Assembly: GCF_003493605.1 (NCBI RefSeq)
Contig: NZ_QQKA01000003.1
Location: 109,887 to 173,886 of the forward strand
Reading direction: 5' to 3'
Length of the DNA stretch: 64,000 nt
Source of the DNA: Haemophilus haemolyticus
GTDB lineage: Bacteria > Pseudomonadota > Gammaproteobacteria > Enterobacterales > Pasteurellaceae
A program made the position numbers and the translations under genes. Numbering within the stretch: the stretch's first letter is position 1; every line of letters begins with the position of its first letter. The notes under the pieces were generated by a model. That model was not told where the DNA came from, searched no databases, and worked only from the letters and a program-made list of their open reading frames with translations. This document shows, piece by piece, positions 1 to 10,167 of this stretch.

Positions 1-777
<777 letters not shown>

Positions 778-792
778 CAGATTTCCGTTTAA

Positions 793-1116
793 TTAAGATC
801 TGTAAAATTTGCCAATCCAATCAGATAAACCGACAAGATCTGCGAGAGTTAATAATTGTTTTGGTGGATAAACTAATCGCACTGTTTTGTTAAGCTTTTG
901 GCACTCTCGTAAAAAATCACAAAGAGCTGCAAAACCAGCTGAATCAATATGTTGAATACCAGATAAATCCCATTCAACAACCGTTTTATCAAGCACATTA
1001 GCTGATAAAAAAACGTCACGTTGCTGCCAAATAGGCAACAACGTGTTACGAGATAGCTTCCCAGACAAAAGGAGTGCTATCTTATCATCATTTTTCTTTA
1101 AATCCCAATTTAACAT
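793..1116 (-). CDS. mlaB: MlaB, STAS-domain subunit of the Mla phospholipid transporter
   Basis: This is a 107-residue soluble STAS-domain protein. In E. coli MlaB binds the ATPase MlaF on the cytoplasmic side and stabilises the MlaFEDB complex that moves phospholipids between the inner and outer membranes. The segment GIQHIDSAGFAALCDFLRECQ is the STAS helix region, with the conserved Ser that aligns to the phosphorylatable Ser/Thr of anti-sigma antagonists. It follows mlaC by 10 bases in the mlaFEDCB order. Confidence 0.93.
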   Translation of the reverse strand: MLNWDLKKNDDKIALLLSGKLSRNTLLPIWQQRDVFLSANVLDKTVVEWDLSGIQHIDSAGFAALCDFLRECQKLNKTVRLVYPPKQLLTLADLVGLSDWIGKFYRS

Positions 1117-1126
1117 GGCAACAAGA

Positions 1127-1774
1127 TTATTTGCTTAATGTTACAGGTTGGGCTGCTGATTTTTGTACTTGTGCAGTTAATGCATCAATGCCATGCTGAC
1201 GTAAGATACCACTCCATTCTTGTTGTTTTGTCACAACCATGCTCACACCTTCAGCAACCATGTCATAAGCTTGCCATTCGCCAGTTTTACTATTTTTACG
1301 CCATTTAAAATCTAATTTAATTGGCGCAGCTCCGTTAACTTGAATGATATTCACACGAATATTTACTAAGTTTTTATCGCCTAATGCTTTTTCTGGCTCA
1401 ATTTGGATTTGTTGATTTGAATATGCCGTTAATACTTGTGCATAAGCTTGTTCAATAAAGTCACCAAAAGCTTTAAAGAATTTTTCACGTTGTTCAGGTG
1501 TAGTAGATTTGAAATGAGAACCTAGCACCAAAGAACCTGCATAATTGACTTGAACATAAGGCAGTAAATCATTACGAACGATAGTACGTAGATAATTTGG
1601 ATTTTTTTTAATCTGGCTTTGATTTGCCTGAATATCAGAAAACAATTTGTCTGACGCTTGTTGCATTAATACATAAGGGCTTGTTTCAGCCATAGCTGTA
1701 CCAGCAGTAAAAGGTGCGGTAAATACTAAGGTTAAAATTGCAAACCATTTTTTTACTTGGAAAAATTTCATCAT
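1127..1774 (-). CDS. mlaC: MlaC, periplasmic phospholipid-binding shuttle
   Basis: This 215-residue protein has a Sec signal peptide (MMKFFQVKKWFAILTLVFTA, cleavage likely after AMA, near residue 29). MlaC carries a single phospholipid across the periplasm between the outer-membrane MlaA complex and inner-membrane MlaFEDB. The mature part shows the family pattern YVQVNYAGSLVLG and a Thr/Pro-rich TTPEQREKFFKAF helix. Two adjacent ATG codons follow an AGGAG site, and the first is used here. It lies 25 bases after mlaD. Confidence 0.94.
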   Translation of the reverse strand: MMKFFQVKKWFAILTLVFTAPFTAGTAMAETSPYVLMQQASDKLFSDIQANQSQIKKNPNYLRTIVRNDLLPYVQVNYAGSLVLGSHFKSTTPEQREKFFKAFGDFIEQAYAQVLTAYSNQQIQIEPEKALGDKNLVNIRVNIIQVNGAAPIKLDFKWRKNSKTGEWQAYDMVAEGVSMVVTKQQEWSGILRQHGIDALTAQVQKSAAQPVTLSK

Positions 1775-1799
1775 AAATCTCCTAAATAAATGTTAGTTG

Positions 1800-2306
1800 T
1801 TATTGTACTGTAGGCTCAGTCTTTTCACTGTTACCATCAGATTTTTTATCGCCGTAAAGGAATTGGCCGATTAAATCCTCCAACACCATAGCAGATTTTG
1901 TATCTTGAATTTGGCTACCCTCTTTAAGCATGGCCGATTCGCCATCATCAAATCCCATTGTCAATGCAATATATTGCTCACCCAATAAGCCCGATGTCTT
2001 AATTGATAAAGAACTATTTTCTGGGATTTCATTATATTCTTGATTAATCGCGATACTTACTTTTGGTAAATAGCTTTTTTCATCAAGTGTAATACCGCTC
2101 ACACGCCCAATAACCACTCCACCAACTTTTAATGGTGCGCGTACTTTAAGTCCACCAATATTATCAAAAGTTGCCGTCACAGTATAAGATTTCGCCTCAC
2201 CAAAACCTTGTACGTTGGCTACGCGTAAACCTAAAAAAACTAAGGCACCAATACCAAGTAATAAAAATAACCCGACCCAAAATTCATATTTAATTGTTTG
2301 TCTCAT
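1800..2306 (-). CDS. mlaD: MlaD, MCE-domain subunit of the Mla transporter
   Basis: This 168-residue inner-membrane protein has one N-terminal transmembrane helix (residues ~8-28) followed by an MCE domain (~38-115) with the signature GGLKVRAPLKVGGVVIGRV. MlaD forms a hexameric ring that passes lipids between the MlaE permease and MlaC. It is a little shorter than E. coli MlaD (about 183 residues), and the difference is in the C-terminal tail, which is polar here (KKSDGNSEKTEPTVQ). It lies 9 bases after mlaE. Confidence 0.94.
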   Translation of the reverse strand: MRQTIKYEFWVGLFLLLGIGALVFLGLRVANVQGFGEAKSYTVTATFDNIGGLKVRAPLKVGGVVIGRVSGITLDEKSYLPKVSIAINQEYNEIPENSSLSIKTSGLLGEQYIALTMGFDDGESAMLKEGSQIQDTKSAMVLEDLIGQFLYGDKKSDGNSEKTEPTVQ

Positions 2307-2315
2307 AAAAAATCC

Positions 2316-3101
2316 TTAACCTGCTCCAAACATAATAGCAGTCAAAATAAAATCTAATCCTAGAACAACAAGAGAGGCATGCACAACTGTTCGTGTTGTA
2401 GCTTGGCTGATACCTTCTGATGTTGGCATACAATCATAACCATTGAACAGCGCAATCCAAGTTACGGCTACAGCAAAGAAAACTGCTTTAATAAAGCCAT
2501 TTAAAATATCATAGCTCCAACTCACGGAATTTTGCATAACAGACCAAAAGCTGCCTGAATCAACGCCTTTCCAATCCACACCTACTAAGGAACCGCCCCA
2601 AATACCAATTGCGATAAACAAGATTGACAAAATTGGCATGGAAATAACTCCTGCCCAAAAACGTGGTGCAATCACGCGACGTAAAGGATCAATAGCCATC
2701 ATTTCAAGACTAGAAAGTTGTTCAGTGGCTTTCATTAAGCCTATTTCAGCGGTCAATGCAGAACCTGCCCGACCAGCAAATAAAAGTGCGGTAACAACAG
2801 GGCCTAATTCTCGTAAAAGAGAAAGTGCTACAAGCTGCCCTAAGCTTGTTTCAGCAGAAAAATCGACTAATACCACATAACCTTGTAGCCCTAATACCAT
2901 TCCAATAAATAAACCGGACAACAAAATAATGAGTAACGATTGGACACCTAAAACATGGATTTGCTTCACAAGCAAAGGAAAATGCTTACGAATTTGTGGC
3001 TTGCCGATCAATGCGCCAAATAACATAAAACCTGCTCGCCCTAATGCACGGAAAAAGTCGATCACCTGTTTTCCTAAAGCAGAAATAAAATTGACGATCA
3101 T
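2316..3101 (-). CDS. mlaE: MlaE, permease subunit of the Mla transporter
   Basis: This 261-residue integral membrane protein of the MlaE/YrbE permease family has the usual length and about five hydrophobic segments. The conserved cytoplasmic part includes [20 protein letters not shown] and [21 protein letters not shown], the segment that contacts the ATPase. Its ATG overlaps the stop of mlaF by four bases, so the two are likely translationally coupled. It acts in the inner membrane with MlaF, MlaD and MlaB in phospholipid traffic. Confidence 0.95.
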   Translation of the reverse strand: MIVNFISALGKQVIDFFRALGRAGFMLFGALIGKPQIRKHFPLLVKQIHVLGVQSLLIILLSGLFIGMVLGLQGYVVLVDFSAETSLGQLVALSLLRELGPVVTALLFAGRAGSALTAEIGLMKATEQLSSLEMMAIDPLRRVIAPRFWAGVISMPILSILFIAIGIWGGSLVGVDWKGVDSGSFWSVMQNSVSWSYDILNGFIKAVFFAVAVTWIALFNGYDCMPTSEGISQATTRTVVHASLVVLGLDFILTAIMFGAG

Positions 3102-3892
3102 TCAAACAATTCCTTCACATAATCTTGCGCTGGGTACTTAAAGCGCACAGGTCCATCAGATTCACCTTTTAAGAATTGCACCACGCGCGGATCTTTGCTT
3201 TGTAAAAGCTGCTCAGATGTTCCTTCTGCGATGACTTTTTGGTCTGCAATAATATAGGCATAATTTGCAATACTCAATACTTCCTCCACATCGTGCGACA
3301 CCACGATAGAAGTCAAATTTAACGCTTCATTTAATCGTTTAATCAGGCTCAAAATTACGCCCATACTGATTGGATCTTGTCCAGTAAATGGCTCATCAAA
3401 CATAATTAAATCAGGGTCAAGTGCAATAGCTCGCGCTAATGCAGCTCGACGAGCCATACCACCAGAAAGTTCTGAAGGCATCAATGCGGCGGCACCTCGC
3501 AACCCAACCGCCTCCAATTTCATCAACACAATTTGACGAATTAAACTTTCAGGCAAATGCGTATGTTCACGAATTGGAAAGGCGACATTATCAAAAGTAG
3601 AAATATCCGTAAAAAGCGCACCTGATTGGAATAACATCCCCATCCGCTTGCGTACTTCGTACAGTTCACGATTAGATAGACGACAAATATCTTGTCCATC
3701 AAACAAAATTTCACCTTGTTCTGGTATTAGCTGCCCACCTATTAATTTAAGTAAGGTAGTTTTACCAATCCCCGACGGCCCCATTATCGCAGTGATTTTT
3801 CCTTTTTTTACTTGCAAATTCAGGTTATCGTAAATCACGCGATCACCGCGTTTAAAGGTGAGATTCTTAACTTCAATTAGATTTTGATTCAT
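3098..3892 (-). CDS. mlaF: MlaF, ATPase subunit of the Mla transporter
   Basis: This is a 264-residue ABC ATPase. Walker A is [13 protein letters not shown] (~39-51), the signature is [14 protein letters not shown], and Walker B is [13 protein letters not shown] with the catalytic Glu; a switch His follows (IVVSHD). It energises phospholipid transport by MlaFEDB. It is the first gene of mlaFEDCB-ibaG-murA. The 39-base gap to lnt contains one uptake sequence (3915-3923) but no clear terminator, so read-through from lnt is possible. Confidence 0.96.
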   Translation of the reverse strand: MNQNLIEVKNLTFKRGDRVIYDNLNLQVKKGKITAIMGPSGIGKTTLLKLIGGQLIPEQGEILFDGQDICRLSNRELYEVRKRMGMLFQSGALFTDISTFDNVAFPIREHTHLPESLIRQIVLMKLEAVGLRGAAALMPSELSGGMARRAALARAIALDPDLIMFDEPFTGQDPISMGVILSLIKRLNEALNLTSIVVSHDVEEVLSIANYAYIIADQKVIAEGTSEQLLQSKDPRVVQFLKGESDGPVRFKYPAQDYVKELFE

Positions 3893-3914
3893 TAAAATCT
3901 CGTTTATAAATAAA

Positions 3915-3923
3915 AAGTGCGGT
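3915..3923 (+). repeat. Uptake signal sequence, representative of about 48 copies
   Basis: AAGTGCGGT or its complement occurs about 48 times by eye, roughly every 1.3 kb, in both orientations and both inside genes and between them (for example 4962, 12132, 19934, 32400, 43469, 61978). It is the Haemophilus DNA uptake signal and identifies the group. Sparse stretches are 6618-9804, 12507-17907, 34237-39311 and 48633-51581. Confidence 0.95.
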
Positions 3924-3931
3924 CGTTTTGA

Positions 3932-5470
3932 CTAGCGTTTTTGTGAAAGGTTCATCTTACGACGAACAAACACCATCGCTCCGTGTAATACTAAAAACAG
4001 CAATGACAAAGCATATAAAGGCATATTTCCTAACACAGAATAAGGGGTTTTGCCTTCTGTAGGTGCAATCTTATAAGTCAAGGTTGTTTCAATAAATTGT
4101 GGGGCTTGTGCTAACACCTTACCTTGCGCATCAACAAAAACTGAAATCCCCGTATTCGTTGCACGAATAAGCGGTTTGCCTAATTCTAAAGCACGCATTC
4201 TTGCCATCTGTAAATGTTGCCAAGGCCCAATAGAATCGCCAAACCACGCATCATTAGATAACGTGAGCAAATAATCCGTATCTTGTTTCAAATTTTGTCG
4301 CACTTGCTCGCCGAAAATAATTTCATAACAAATTGCTGGCGAAAAAGCACGTTTTTTGGCGATTAAAGAGGGTTGAACTGCCTCTCCACTTTGAAATGCT
4401 GACATTGGTAAATTAAACACTGAATTAAGTGGTCGCAAAATACTTTCTAGCGGAACATATTCCCCGAAAGGCACAAGATGATGTTTATTATAACGATTTT
4501 GCGTATTTGGTTGATAAGGAAAATCTGGGTTTCCTGCAGTCATAATTGAATTTAATAACTTACCAGATTTCGTATCTTGGAATACCGTGCCAATCATAAT
4601 CTCCGTTTTCGTTTCTTTAGCCGCACGCTCTAATCCCTCAAAAAATGGCGTAATCGCATTTTCAAGCGTTGGCAATGCTGATTCAGGCAAAATAATTAAA
4701 TCGGTTTTACCAAGATTTTCTGCGATTAATTTTTGATAAATCGCCAAAGTAGAATAGAAATAATTAGGATCCCATTTAAGATTTTGTTCAATATTTCCTT
4801 GAGCAAGTGTGACTGAAATTGCCTTATCTTCAACAGGTTTTACAAAGTGAATTCGGGATGAATAAGCACTTAATCCCCCCACGATAATCAATAACAAAGC
4901 ATTCGCTAAAACTAATTTAAGGTTTTTCGTTTTAAACAAAGAAGAAACGAGATTAAAAATGACCGCACTTGCCCAAACAGTAAAGAACGTTAATCCTGTT
5001 ACGCCAAAAATCGGGGCAATGCCATAAAATGGGCTGTTAATTTGTGTATAACCAAATTGAAGCCAAGGAAAACCGGTAAAAATCCAACCTCGTAAAAATT
5101 CTGTCAATGTCCAAATCACGGCAAAAATTACCGCACTTTGAACTTGGAAACGCTGAACCAAATAGGTAAAGAGTATCGGGTATAGCGCAAGATAAGCCGC
5201 AAGTAAACCGACAAGGAAATAACTCACACCTAAAGACGCGCCACCAAATTGGTGAATACTGACGTTAAGCCAACTTACCCCAAAGCAGAAAAATCCCATC
5301 GACCACAAAAACGTCGCTAAAAGTGCGGTGGATTTTTTAGGATTTTTAGCGACATAAAGTAAACCGAGTAAAGAAACATAGGCTAAAGGCCAATAATCAA
5401 ATGGCGAAAAAGCAAAAACACCGACTAAACCAGATATAATCGCAATAAGATAAGTAAAATATTTATTCAT
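3932..5470 (-). CDS. lnt: Apolipoprotein N-acyltransferase
   Basis: Lnt adds the third acyl chain to the N-terminal Cys of lipoproteins at the periplasmic face of the inner membrane. The first ~215 residues are hydrophobic with several transmembrane helices. The rest is a nitrilase-like domain with the Glu-Lys-Cys triad: Glu in ILPESALPT, Lys in RYNKHHLVPFGEY, Cys in SPAICYEIIFGE. I chose the ATG at 5470, giving 512 residues, the length of E. coli Lnt; an in-frame GTG at 5491 adds seven residues, and neither has a clear ribosome site. corC lies upstream as in E. coli, but a hairpin separates them. Confidence 0.95.
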   Translation of the reverse strand: MNKYFTYLIAIISGLVGVFAFSPFDYWPLAYVSLLGLLYVAKNPKKSTALLATFLWSMGFFCFGVSWLNVSIHQFGGASLGVSYFLVGLLAAYLALYPILFTYLVQRFQVQSAVIFAVIWTLTEFLRGWIFTGFPWLQFGYTQINSPFYGIAPIFGVTGLTFFTVWASAVIFNLVSSLFKTKNLKLVLANALLLIIVGGLSAYSSRIHFVKPVEDKAISVTLAQGNIEQNLKWDPNYFYSTLAIYQKLIAENLGKTDLIILPESALPTLENAITPFFEGLERAAKETKTEIMIGTVFQDTKSGKLLNSIMTAGNPDFPYQPNTQNRYNKHHLVPFGEYVPLESILRPLNSVFNLPMSAFQSGEAVQPSLIAKKRAFSPAICYEIIFGEQVRQNLKQDTDYLLTLSNDAWFGDSIGPWQHLQMARMRALELGKPLIRATNTGISVFVDAQGKVLAQAPQFIETTLTYKIAPTEGKTPYSVLGNMPLYALSLLFLVLHGAMVFVRRKMNLSQKR

Positions 5471-5540
5471 AAATTCAATTATATTTTGCACGCCCTCACG
5501 AGCGTCTTTTGTGTTGAAATTTGAAATTCCATTTCAAGTA

Positions 5541-5570
5541 AATAAAAAGCACGCGTTGGAAAACGCGCGC
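5541..5570 (-). terminator. Rho-independent terminator after corC
   Basis: A 9-bp stem with one G-U wobble (5549-5557 with 5562-5570, loop GGAA) is followed on the minus strand by a T-rich run. It lies between corC and lnt, so it should reduce corC read-through into lnt. Confidence 0.7.
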
Positions 5571-5592
5571 CATCATTGGGGATGATAAAATG

Positions 5593-6492
5593 CTATTCGG
5601 CTTTTTCTTCCACATCATCCATTTCAGCCAAATGTTCATCTGGCACTGTCACGCGAAGTTGAATTAATCGACGACTATCTGCAGAAGTCACTTTAAATTG
5701 AAGATTTTTCAAAATAATTTCTTCCCCACGTTTTGGTAAATAACCAAAAGTCTGCATAATCAGACCGCCAATGGTATCCACTTCTTCATCATCAAAATCC
5801 GTATTAAATTGCCCATTGAAATCATCAATATCGGTGAGTGCACGCACAGCATAAGTATGACGAGAAAGCTGACGAATATCCGCAATCTCTTCTTCATCAA
5901 ATTCATCTTCAATATCGCCAACAATTTGTTCCAAAATATCTTCAATGGTAACAAGCCCTGACACTGCACCAAATTCATCCACCACAATGGCCATATGGAA
6001 ACGCTCAGAGCGAAAATCTTTTAACATACGATCCACTCTTTTGCTTTCTGGCACAATCACGACGGGGCGCAATAATGAAGATAAATCAAACGCTTCGGCA
6101 TCTTCACGTAAAAATTTTAATAAATCTTTTGCGTGCAAAATGCCCACGATATTATCGCGGTCATCGGCATCGGCAATCACAGGAAAACGAGAATGTGCGG
6201 ATTCAATAATTGTGTTTAAACAAGTATTTAAATCTTGTTGATCTTCAATAAAAATAATTTGTGAACGAGGAATCATAATATCACGAACACGAAGTTCCGC
6301 AATTTCCATCACGCCTTCAATCATTTCACGCGTATTTTGATCAATTAAATCGTTTTGTTCTGAATCGCGAATCACTTCCACAAGTTCTTCACGATTTTTT
6401 AGTTCGCCTTGAAAAAAGCGACCGAATAAAGATTGGAAAAAAGGCTTTTTCGTATTTTCAGGTTGGTTTGAATTTTGCTGTTCGTCGTTCAT
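5593..6492 (-). CDS. corC: CorC/HlyC-family CBS-domain protein
   Basis: This 299-residue cytoplasmic protein (YbeX/CorC type) has two CBS domains (~70-195) beginning at the conserved [10 protein letters not shown] motif, then a C-terminal CorC/HlyC transporter-associated domain (~205-285, with [23 protein letters not shown]). CorC is linked to magnesium/cobalt resistance and, in E. coli, to ribosome maturation; the true function is unsettled. Upstream in-frame codons would extend it by 21 residues, but the start at 6492 matches the family N-terminus ([19 protein letters not shown]). It precedes lnt as in E. coli. Confidence 0.93.
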   Translation of the reverse strand: MNDEQQNSNQPENTKKPFFQSLFGRFFQGELKNREELVEVIRDSEQNDLIDQNTREMIEGVMEIAELRVRDIMIPRSQIIFIEDQQDLNTCLNTIIESAHSRFPVIADADDRDNIVGILHAKDLLKFLREDAEAFDLSSLLRPVVIVPESKRVDRMLKDFRSERFHMAIVVDEFGAVSGLVTIEDILEQIVGDIEDEFDEEEIADIRQLSRHTYAVRALTDIDDFNGQFNTDFDDEEVDTIGGLIMQTFGYLPKRGEEIILKNLQFKVTSADSRRLIQLRVTVPDEHLAEMDDVEEKAE

Positions 6493-6571
6493 ATTGGTTT
6501 GTAGTTGATGTCTTATTGACGGCGAAAAAGTATCATATTTTGGAAAAAATCGCAAAAAGCGAAAAGGCGAA

Positions 6572-6618
6572 AATCAATAAAAATAACCGTACATTAGGTT
6601 TGAACCTAAAGTGCGGTT
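6572..6618 (-). terminator. Terminator after the TonB-dependent receptor, built from one good and one decayed uptake sequence
   Basis: Arms 6585-6600 and 6603-6618 pair at 14 of 16 positions and are followed on the minus strand by a T-rich tract. The right arm contains a perfect uptake sequence (6609-6617); the left arm has a changed version of it. Confidence 0.7.
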
Positions 6619-6637
6619 AATTTCATTAAGATTTTAG

Positions 6638-8911
6638 TTAGAACTCATAACGTACGCCAATATTGAAATTACGTCCTGGTGCGCTATAACGATCCGCATT
6701 GGCTGATGTAATAGCCATTGGAATGGTTGATGAAGGTCTTCCTTGATCTTGCGTTGCTTTACTTAGCAGGGCAAGATAAGAAATATCATTCCAATTCCAA
6801 TATTTTTTATCAAACAGATTATTCACATTAGCTGTAAACATTAAGTTTTTGGTTGGTTTCCAGTAAGCGCCTAAATCAAATAAAGAATATCCACCTGTTG
6901 GGTTGTATAGATAAGCAGATGATTGTTCAATATCTTTGTCTGATTTACCTCGACTGTATGTCCATTGGATATTAGCCCCAAAAGATTCTCCTTCATAACC
7001 AAAACCTAATTTTGTTTTCATTGGCTGAATGCTATTTATTGCTGTTTTTATACCATTATTTTCGGCTTTACCACGTGAATAGGAAAGACCAGCAATAGTA
7101 TAAAAATCATCATAAAAATTCCATTTCATATCGGCTGTGACACCATATACCTTAGCTTTATCAAGATTATCATATTGAATAAAGCTGGTGTAACCATTCG
7201 TTGGTTTGGCAACCCAATCAATAAAATTATGATATCGGTTGTAATAACCAGTCACTAAATAATTAATCTCTGATGTTTTACCTTTTACACCAACCTCAAA
7301 ATTATCTGCCGTTTCTGATTTCAAATTAGGGTTACCTACTACTGCGACATTTACCGTTTGTGTACCACGCCCTGGAATAGGATAGATAACACTTTCAAAG
7401 AAATACGAGCTTAGCTGCTGTGTTGATGGCGTTCTAACACCACGGGAATATTGTAAATAAGGAATAAAATTATCGGACAATCGATATTCCAAGCTAATTT
7501 TTGGCGTAAATTGGGTCTCGGATTGCTTACGAGCGTGCAATTCAGCAACTCGATTATCATTAGATATTGGTTTTACTCGATAATGTACAAAACCCAATTG
7601 TGGTGTAATGGCAAAGTTACCAAACGCCATTTCATCTTCTAAATAACCAGTAAACTTATCCTGTTGCATCTCTGCCATTGGATACATATTGGTAATTTGA
7701 CGATAAGCTGGTCTGACAAGATGAATATCATCACTCGCCTTATTATGCACATAAGATAAACCATAGCGTAACACTTGAGGAATATTTCCATCAATTACCG
7801 AAATTAAATTACTTACAAGACCATAGCTTTTATCACTAAATTTAGTATTTTCTTGACGATAGCTTCGCGTACCTAAACGATAACGATAGTTTTCAGTTTT
7901 GGCGTCTTGATAAAAAACTTGTGTTTTTGCATATTGCAACCAGCCTTTTTCACTATTGTATTCATGACTTAACGAAAAACGATCTCTAGTTACTTTATCC
8001 TGCGTATAGCCCGTGATCTGCGTTCCGGTACGCATATCAATGTTAGAATTATTGAAAGAAAGTAAATCTTTATTAATATTCTTATGTTGATGTTCAAAAA
8101 TAAAACCTAACTTATTCTTATCGTCTAGTTGATAATAGTGCTTAGTTAATAAATAAGTATTTTTAGTATCCGTTGGATTTGGTGCTGTACGTGTTTCCCC
8201 CACACTATTATTTTTACCTTGGTTTTTAGTTTCATTCCCTTTTCGTTGAGTTAGCATTACCATGCCTTCATAATCTCCAGCTTTGACTGCGCCTCCAGCA
8301 CTGCCATAAACTGAACGATCAACACTGTTATAACCAGTTCCTACAACGCCACCGAAATGACGACCTTTTAATAAATCTGAAGGTTCTATCGTTGTAAAAT
8401 TAACACTACCAGAAAGGCTATTAGCTGAACCAGCATAACGAACATCCGCACTACGTAAAGCACTTACATCAATGTAATCAGTACGACCAAATTCTGAACC
8501 ATAAGAAATAAAATGTTTCGCTTCTTGCGCTTCTGGTAAAGGAATATCATCTATTGTTGTAGTGACTCGGTTAGCTTGTAAGCCTCGAATGTTTACACCT
8601 TCTCCGCCAGAACGTGCAGCTTGCAATTGGCTGACATTAACATCCATTTTTCCTGCAAAAACATCTTTTACATCACGTGACTGTTTTAAGAAAATTTGTT
8701 GATGGCTTACCGATGTATTCACCAATGCATCGCTAATATTTGAATCGCTCACAACAATTTCATTCAACTTTTCTTGCGGTGAGTTATGAGAAAGTGCAGC
8801 CTGTTCTTGAGCAAAAATTATCGGAGATGTGCAAAAAAACGCTACTAATGTGGCAAGCTTTGTGGTTTGTGGTTTGTGGTTTGTGGTTTGTGGTTTGTGG
8901 TTTCTTATCAT
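6638..8911 (-). CDS. TonB-dependent outer-membrane receptor, probably for haem or iron, with repeat-controlled reading frame
   Basis: This 757-residue receptor has a signal peptide ending near IIFA (residue 34), a TonB box (EIVV, ~51-54), a plug domain (~60-180; GVNIRGLQANRVTTTIDDIPLP) and a long beta-barrel ending in a terminal Phe (VRYEF), as expected for Bam-inserted porins. The plug resembles haem/haemoglobin receptors such as HemR, but the ligand cannot be read from sequence. I chose the ATG at 8911, which has AAGG upstream; a TTG at 8938 is in frame. Six heptanucleotide repeats right after the start encode HKPQTTN-like residues. The gene is in frame here, so expressed in this copy. corC lies downstream after a terminator. 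Confidence 0.9.
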   Translation of the reverse strand: MIRNHKPQTTNHKPQTTKLATLVAFFCTSPIIFAQEQAALSHNSPQEKLNEIVVSDSNISDALVNTSVSHQQIFLKQSRDVKDVFAGKMDVNVSQLQAARSGGEGVNIRGLQANRVTTTIDDIPLPEAQEAKHFISYGSEFGRTDYIDVSALRSADVRYAGSANSLSGSVNFTTIEPSDLLKGRHFGGVVGTGYNSVDRSVYGSAGGAVKAGDYEGMVMLTQRKGNETKNQGKNNSVGETRTAPNPTDTKNTYLLTKHYYQLDDKNKLGFIFEHQHKNINKDLLSFNNSNIDMRTGTQITGYTQDKVTRDRFSLSHEYNSEKGWLQYAKTQVFYQDAKTENYRYRLGTRSYRQENTKFSDKSYGLVSNLISVIDGNIPQVLRYGLSYVHNKASDDIHLVRPAYRQITNMYPMAEMQQDKFTGYLEDEMAFGNFAITPQLGFVHYRVKPISNDNRVAELHARKQSETQFTPKISLEYRLSDNFIPYLQYSRGVRTPSTQQLSSYFFESVIYPIPGRGTQTVNVAVVGNPNLKSETADNFEVGVKGKTSEINYLVTGYYNRYHNFIDWVAKPTNGYTSFIQYDNLDKAKVYGVTADMKWNFYDDFYTIAGLSYSRGKAENNGIKTAINSIQPMKTKLGFGYEGESFGANIQWTYSRGKSDKDIEQSSAYLYNPTGGYSLFDLGAYWKPTKNLMFTANVNNLFDKKYWNWNDISYLALLSKATQDQGRPSSTIPMAITSANADRYSAPGRNFNIGVRYEF
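8859..8903 (-). repeat. Heptanucleotide tandem repeat, six copies, candidate phase-variation tract
   Basis: The plus strand reads TTTGTGG six times in exact tandem (8859-8900) plus a partial copy; the coding strand is CCACAAA. The tract lies two codons after the receptor start codon and inside the signal-peptide coding region. Because 7 is not a multiple of 3, gain or loss of one unit shifts the frame. H. influenzae is known to switch surface genes by slipped-strand repeats, usually tetranucleotides. Confidence 0.9.
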
Positions 8912-8932
8912 AAAATACACCCTTAATGCTAT

Positions 8933-8953
8933 TAACAATCCTTATCAATTATA
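8933..8953 (-). promoter_or_regulatory. Possible Fur box upstream of the receptor
   Basis: The minus strand contains an AT-rich stretch with GATAAG and ATTGTT in Fur-like spacing, about 11 of 19 matches to the Fur consensus by my alignment. It lies 22-42 bases upstream of the start codon. Iron regulation would suit a TonB-dependent receptor, but the match is weak. Confidence 0.3.
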
Positions 8954-9123
8954 TGTGTTTTTCTAAAGATTACAATACCAAATACAAATAAGGTGATGAC
9001 TAGATAATGACTAACAAAACTCTCTTAACTAGTTGTTTAAAAATGGAAATTTGAGATTTTATCTAACCCTTTCTTTATGTCAGAGTGACAGGAGTCGCTT
9101 TATCTCCTGCCGATGTTACAAAA

Positions 9124-10161
9124 TTAACTTGGAATGAATAAGAACTTAAACTCCGTCCATTGATAATATCGCTCGCCTGCTTTTTGAATCCCGCCGTAAT
9201 TTTGCCATTCAGGATGATTTGGGGTGTCGGGTAAACATTGAGTTTCTAGTGCTACGCCAGAAAAATCGGCATATAATTCGCCATTTCTCGTTGGTGTACC
9301 TGCAAGATAATTACCCGTATAAACCTGCAATGCGGCTTGTGAGGTTCTTACTTCCAAACTTAAATCACCAGTTGGAGAAGTCAGTAACACACAAGGCTTT
9401 TGCCACGCTTTATTGACAATAAAGGAATGATCGTAACCTTTTGTTGCTTGCTGATCCCCTTGTAAAAAATCTTGTTTGATGGGTTTAGCAATACGGAAGT
9501 CAAAACTTGTATTCACTACGTGCTTTAATGGAGAATTAGGAATCCCCTCATTATCGACAGGCAGATAAAAATCGGCATTTAAACGTAATGTATGCTCACG
9601 CACGTCACTGCCTTGCTCTGCATTTTCTAAATTGAAATAAGCATGATTCGTTAGGTTCAATGCGGTATCCTTATCGCACATCCCTGCATATTCAATTTTT
9701 ACGCTATTATCATCTGTTAGCGTATAGGTTACTGACACATCCACATTACCAGGAAAACCTTGATCACCATCCATTGAATGTAATGAAAAACACACAAAAT
9801 TCTCACCGCACTTTTGGATTGTCCAACGACGTTTATCAAAGCCCTCTCCACCATGCAGCTGGTGTTTGCCCTGATTACTACTCAATTTAATAAGTTCACC
9901 ATTCAATTCAAATTGTGCATTTGCAATACGATTTGCATAACGCCCTACGCTTGCACCAAGATAACTTTGCTGAGTGGGATAATCTTCCACTTTACATCCC
10001 AATAAAATCTCGCGTAATGTGCCATTTACTGGCACTTTACAAGAAAGCCAAGTTGCCCCCCAATCCATAAATTGAACACGCATTCCATTTTCATTTTGCA
10101 GAGTTATAAGCTGATAAGGTGCACCATCAGGCGCATTAAAAGTGGTTTGTTCTAACATCAT
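9124..10161 (-). CDS. galM: Aldose 1-epimerase (mutarotase)
   Basis: GalM interconverts beta- and alpha-D-galactose, feeding GalK. The 345 residues are the normal length. Visible landmarks are the N-terminal NENGMRVQFMDWGATW, the substrate-binding GRYANRIANAQF, the His region HQLHGGEGFDKRRW, the catalytic His region NLTNHAYFNL, and a C-terminal GVALETQCLPDTPNHPEW with the catalytic Glu. The two first codons are both ATG. It is the last gene of galTKM, 6 bases after galK. Confidence 0.96.
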   Translation of the reverse strand: MMLEQTTFNAPDGAPYQLITLQNENGMRVQFMDWGATWLSCKVPVNGTLREILLGCKVEDYPTQQSYLGASVGRYANRIANAQFELNGELIKLSSNQGKHQLHGGEGFDKRRWTIQKCGENFVCFSLHSMDGDQGFPGNVDVSVTYTLTDDNSVKIEYAGMCDKDTALNLTNHAYFNLENAEQGSDVREHTLRLNADFYLPVDNEGIPNSPLKHVVNTSFDFRIAKPIKQDFLQGDQQATKGYDHSFIVNKAWQKPCVLLTSPTGDLSLEVRTSQAALQVYTGNYLAGTPTRNGELYADFSGVALETQCLPDTPNHPEWQNYGGIQKAGERYYQWTEFKFLFIPS

Positions 10162-10167
10162 TTTCTC

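Noticed and set aside
8909..8938. Receptor start at TTG 8938
   Set aside because: The ATG at 8911 has a ribosome site at a good distance and leaves a normal signal peptide; the TTG adds a hydrophobic stretch with no support.
9088..9110. Hairpin after galM as terminator
   Set aside because: The stem is short, with a nine-base loop and no T-run on the minus strand.
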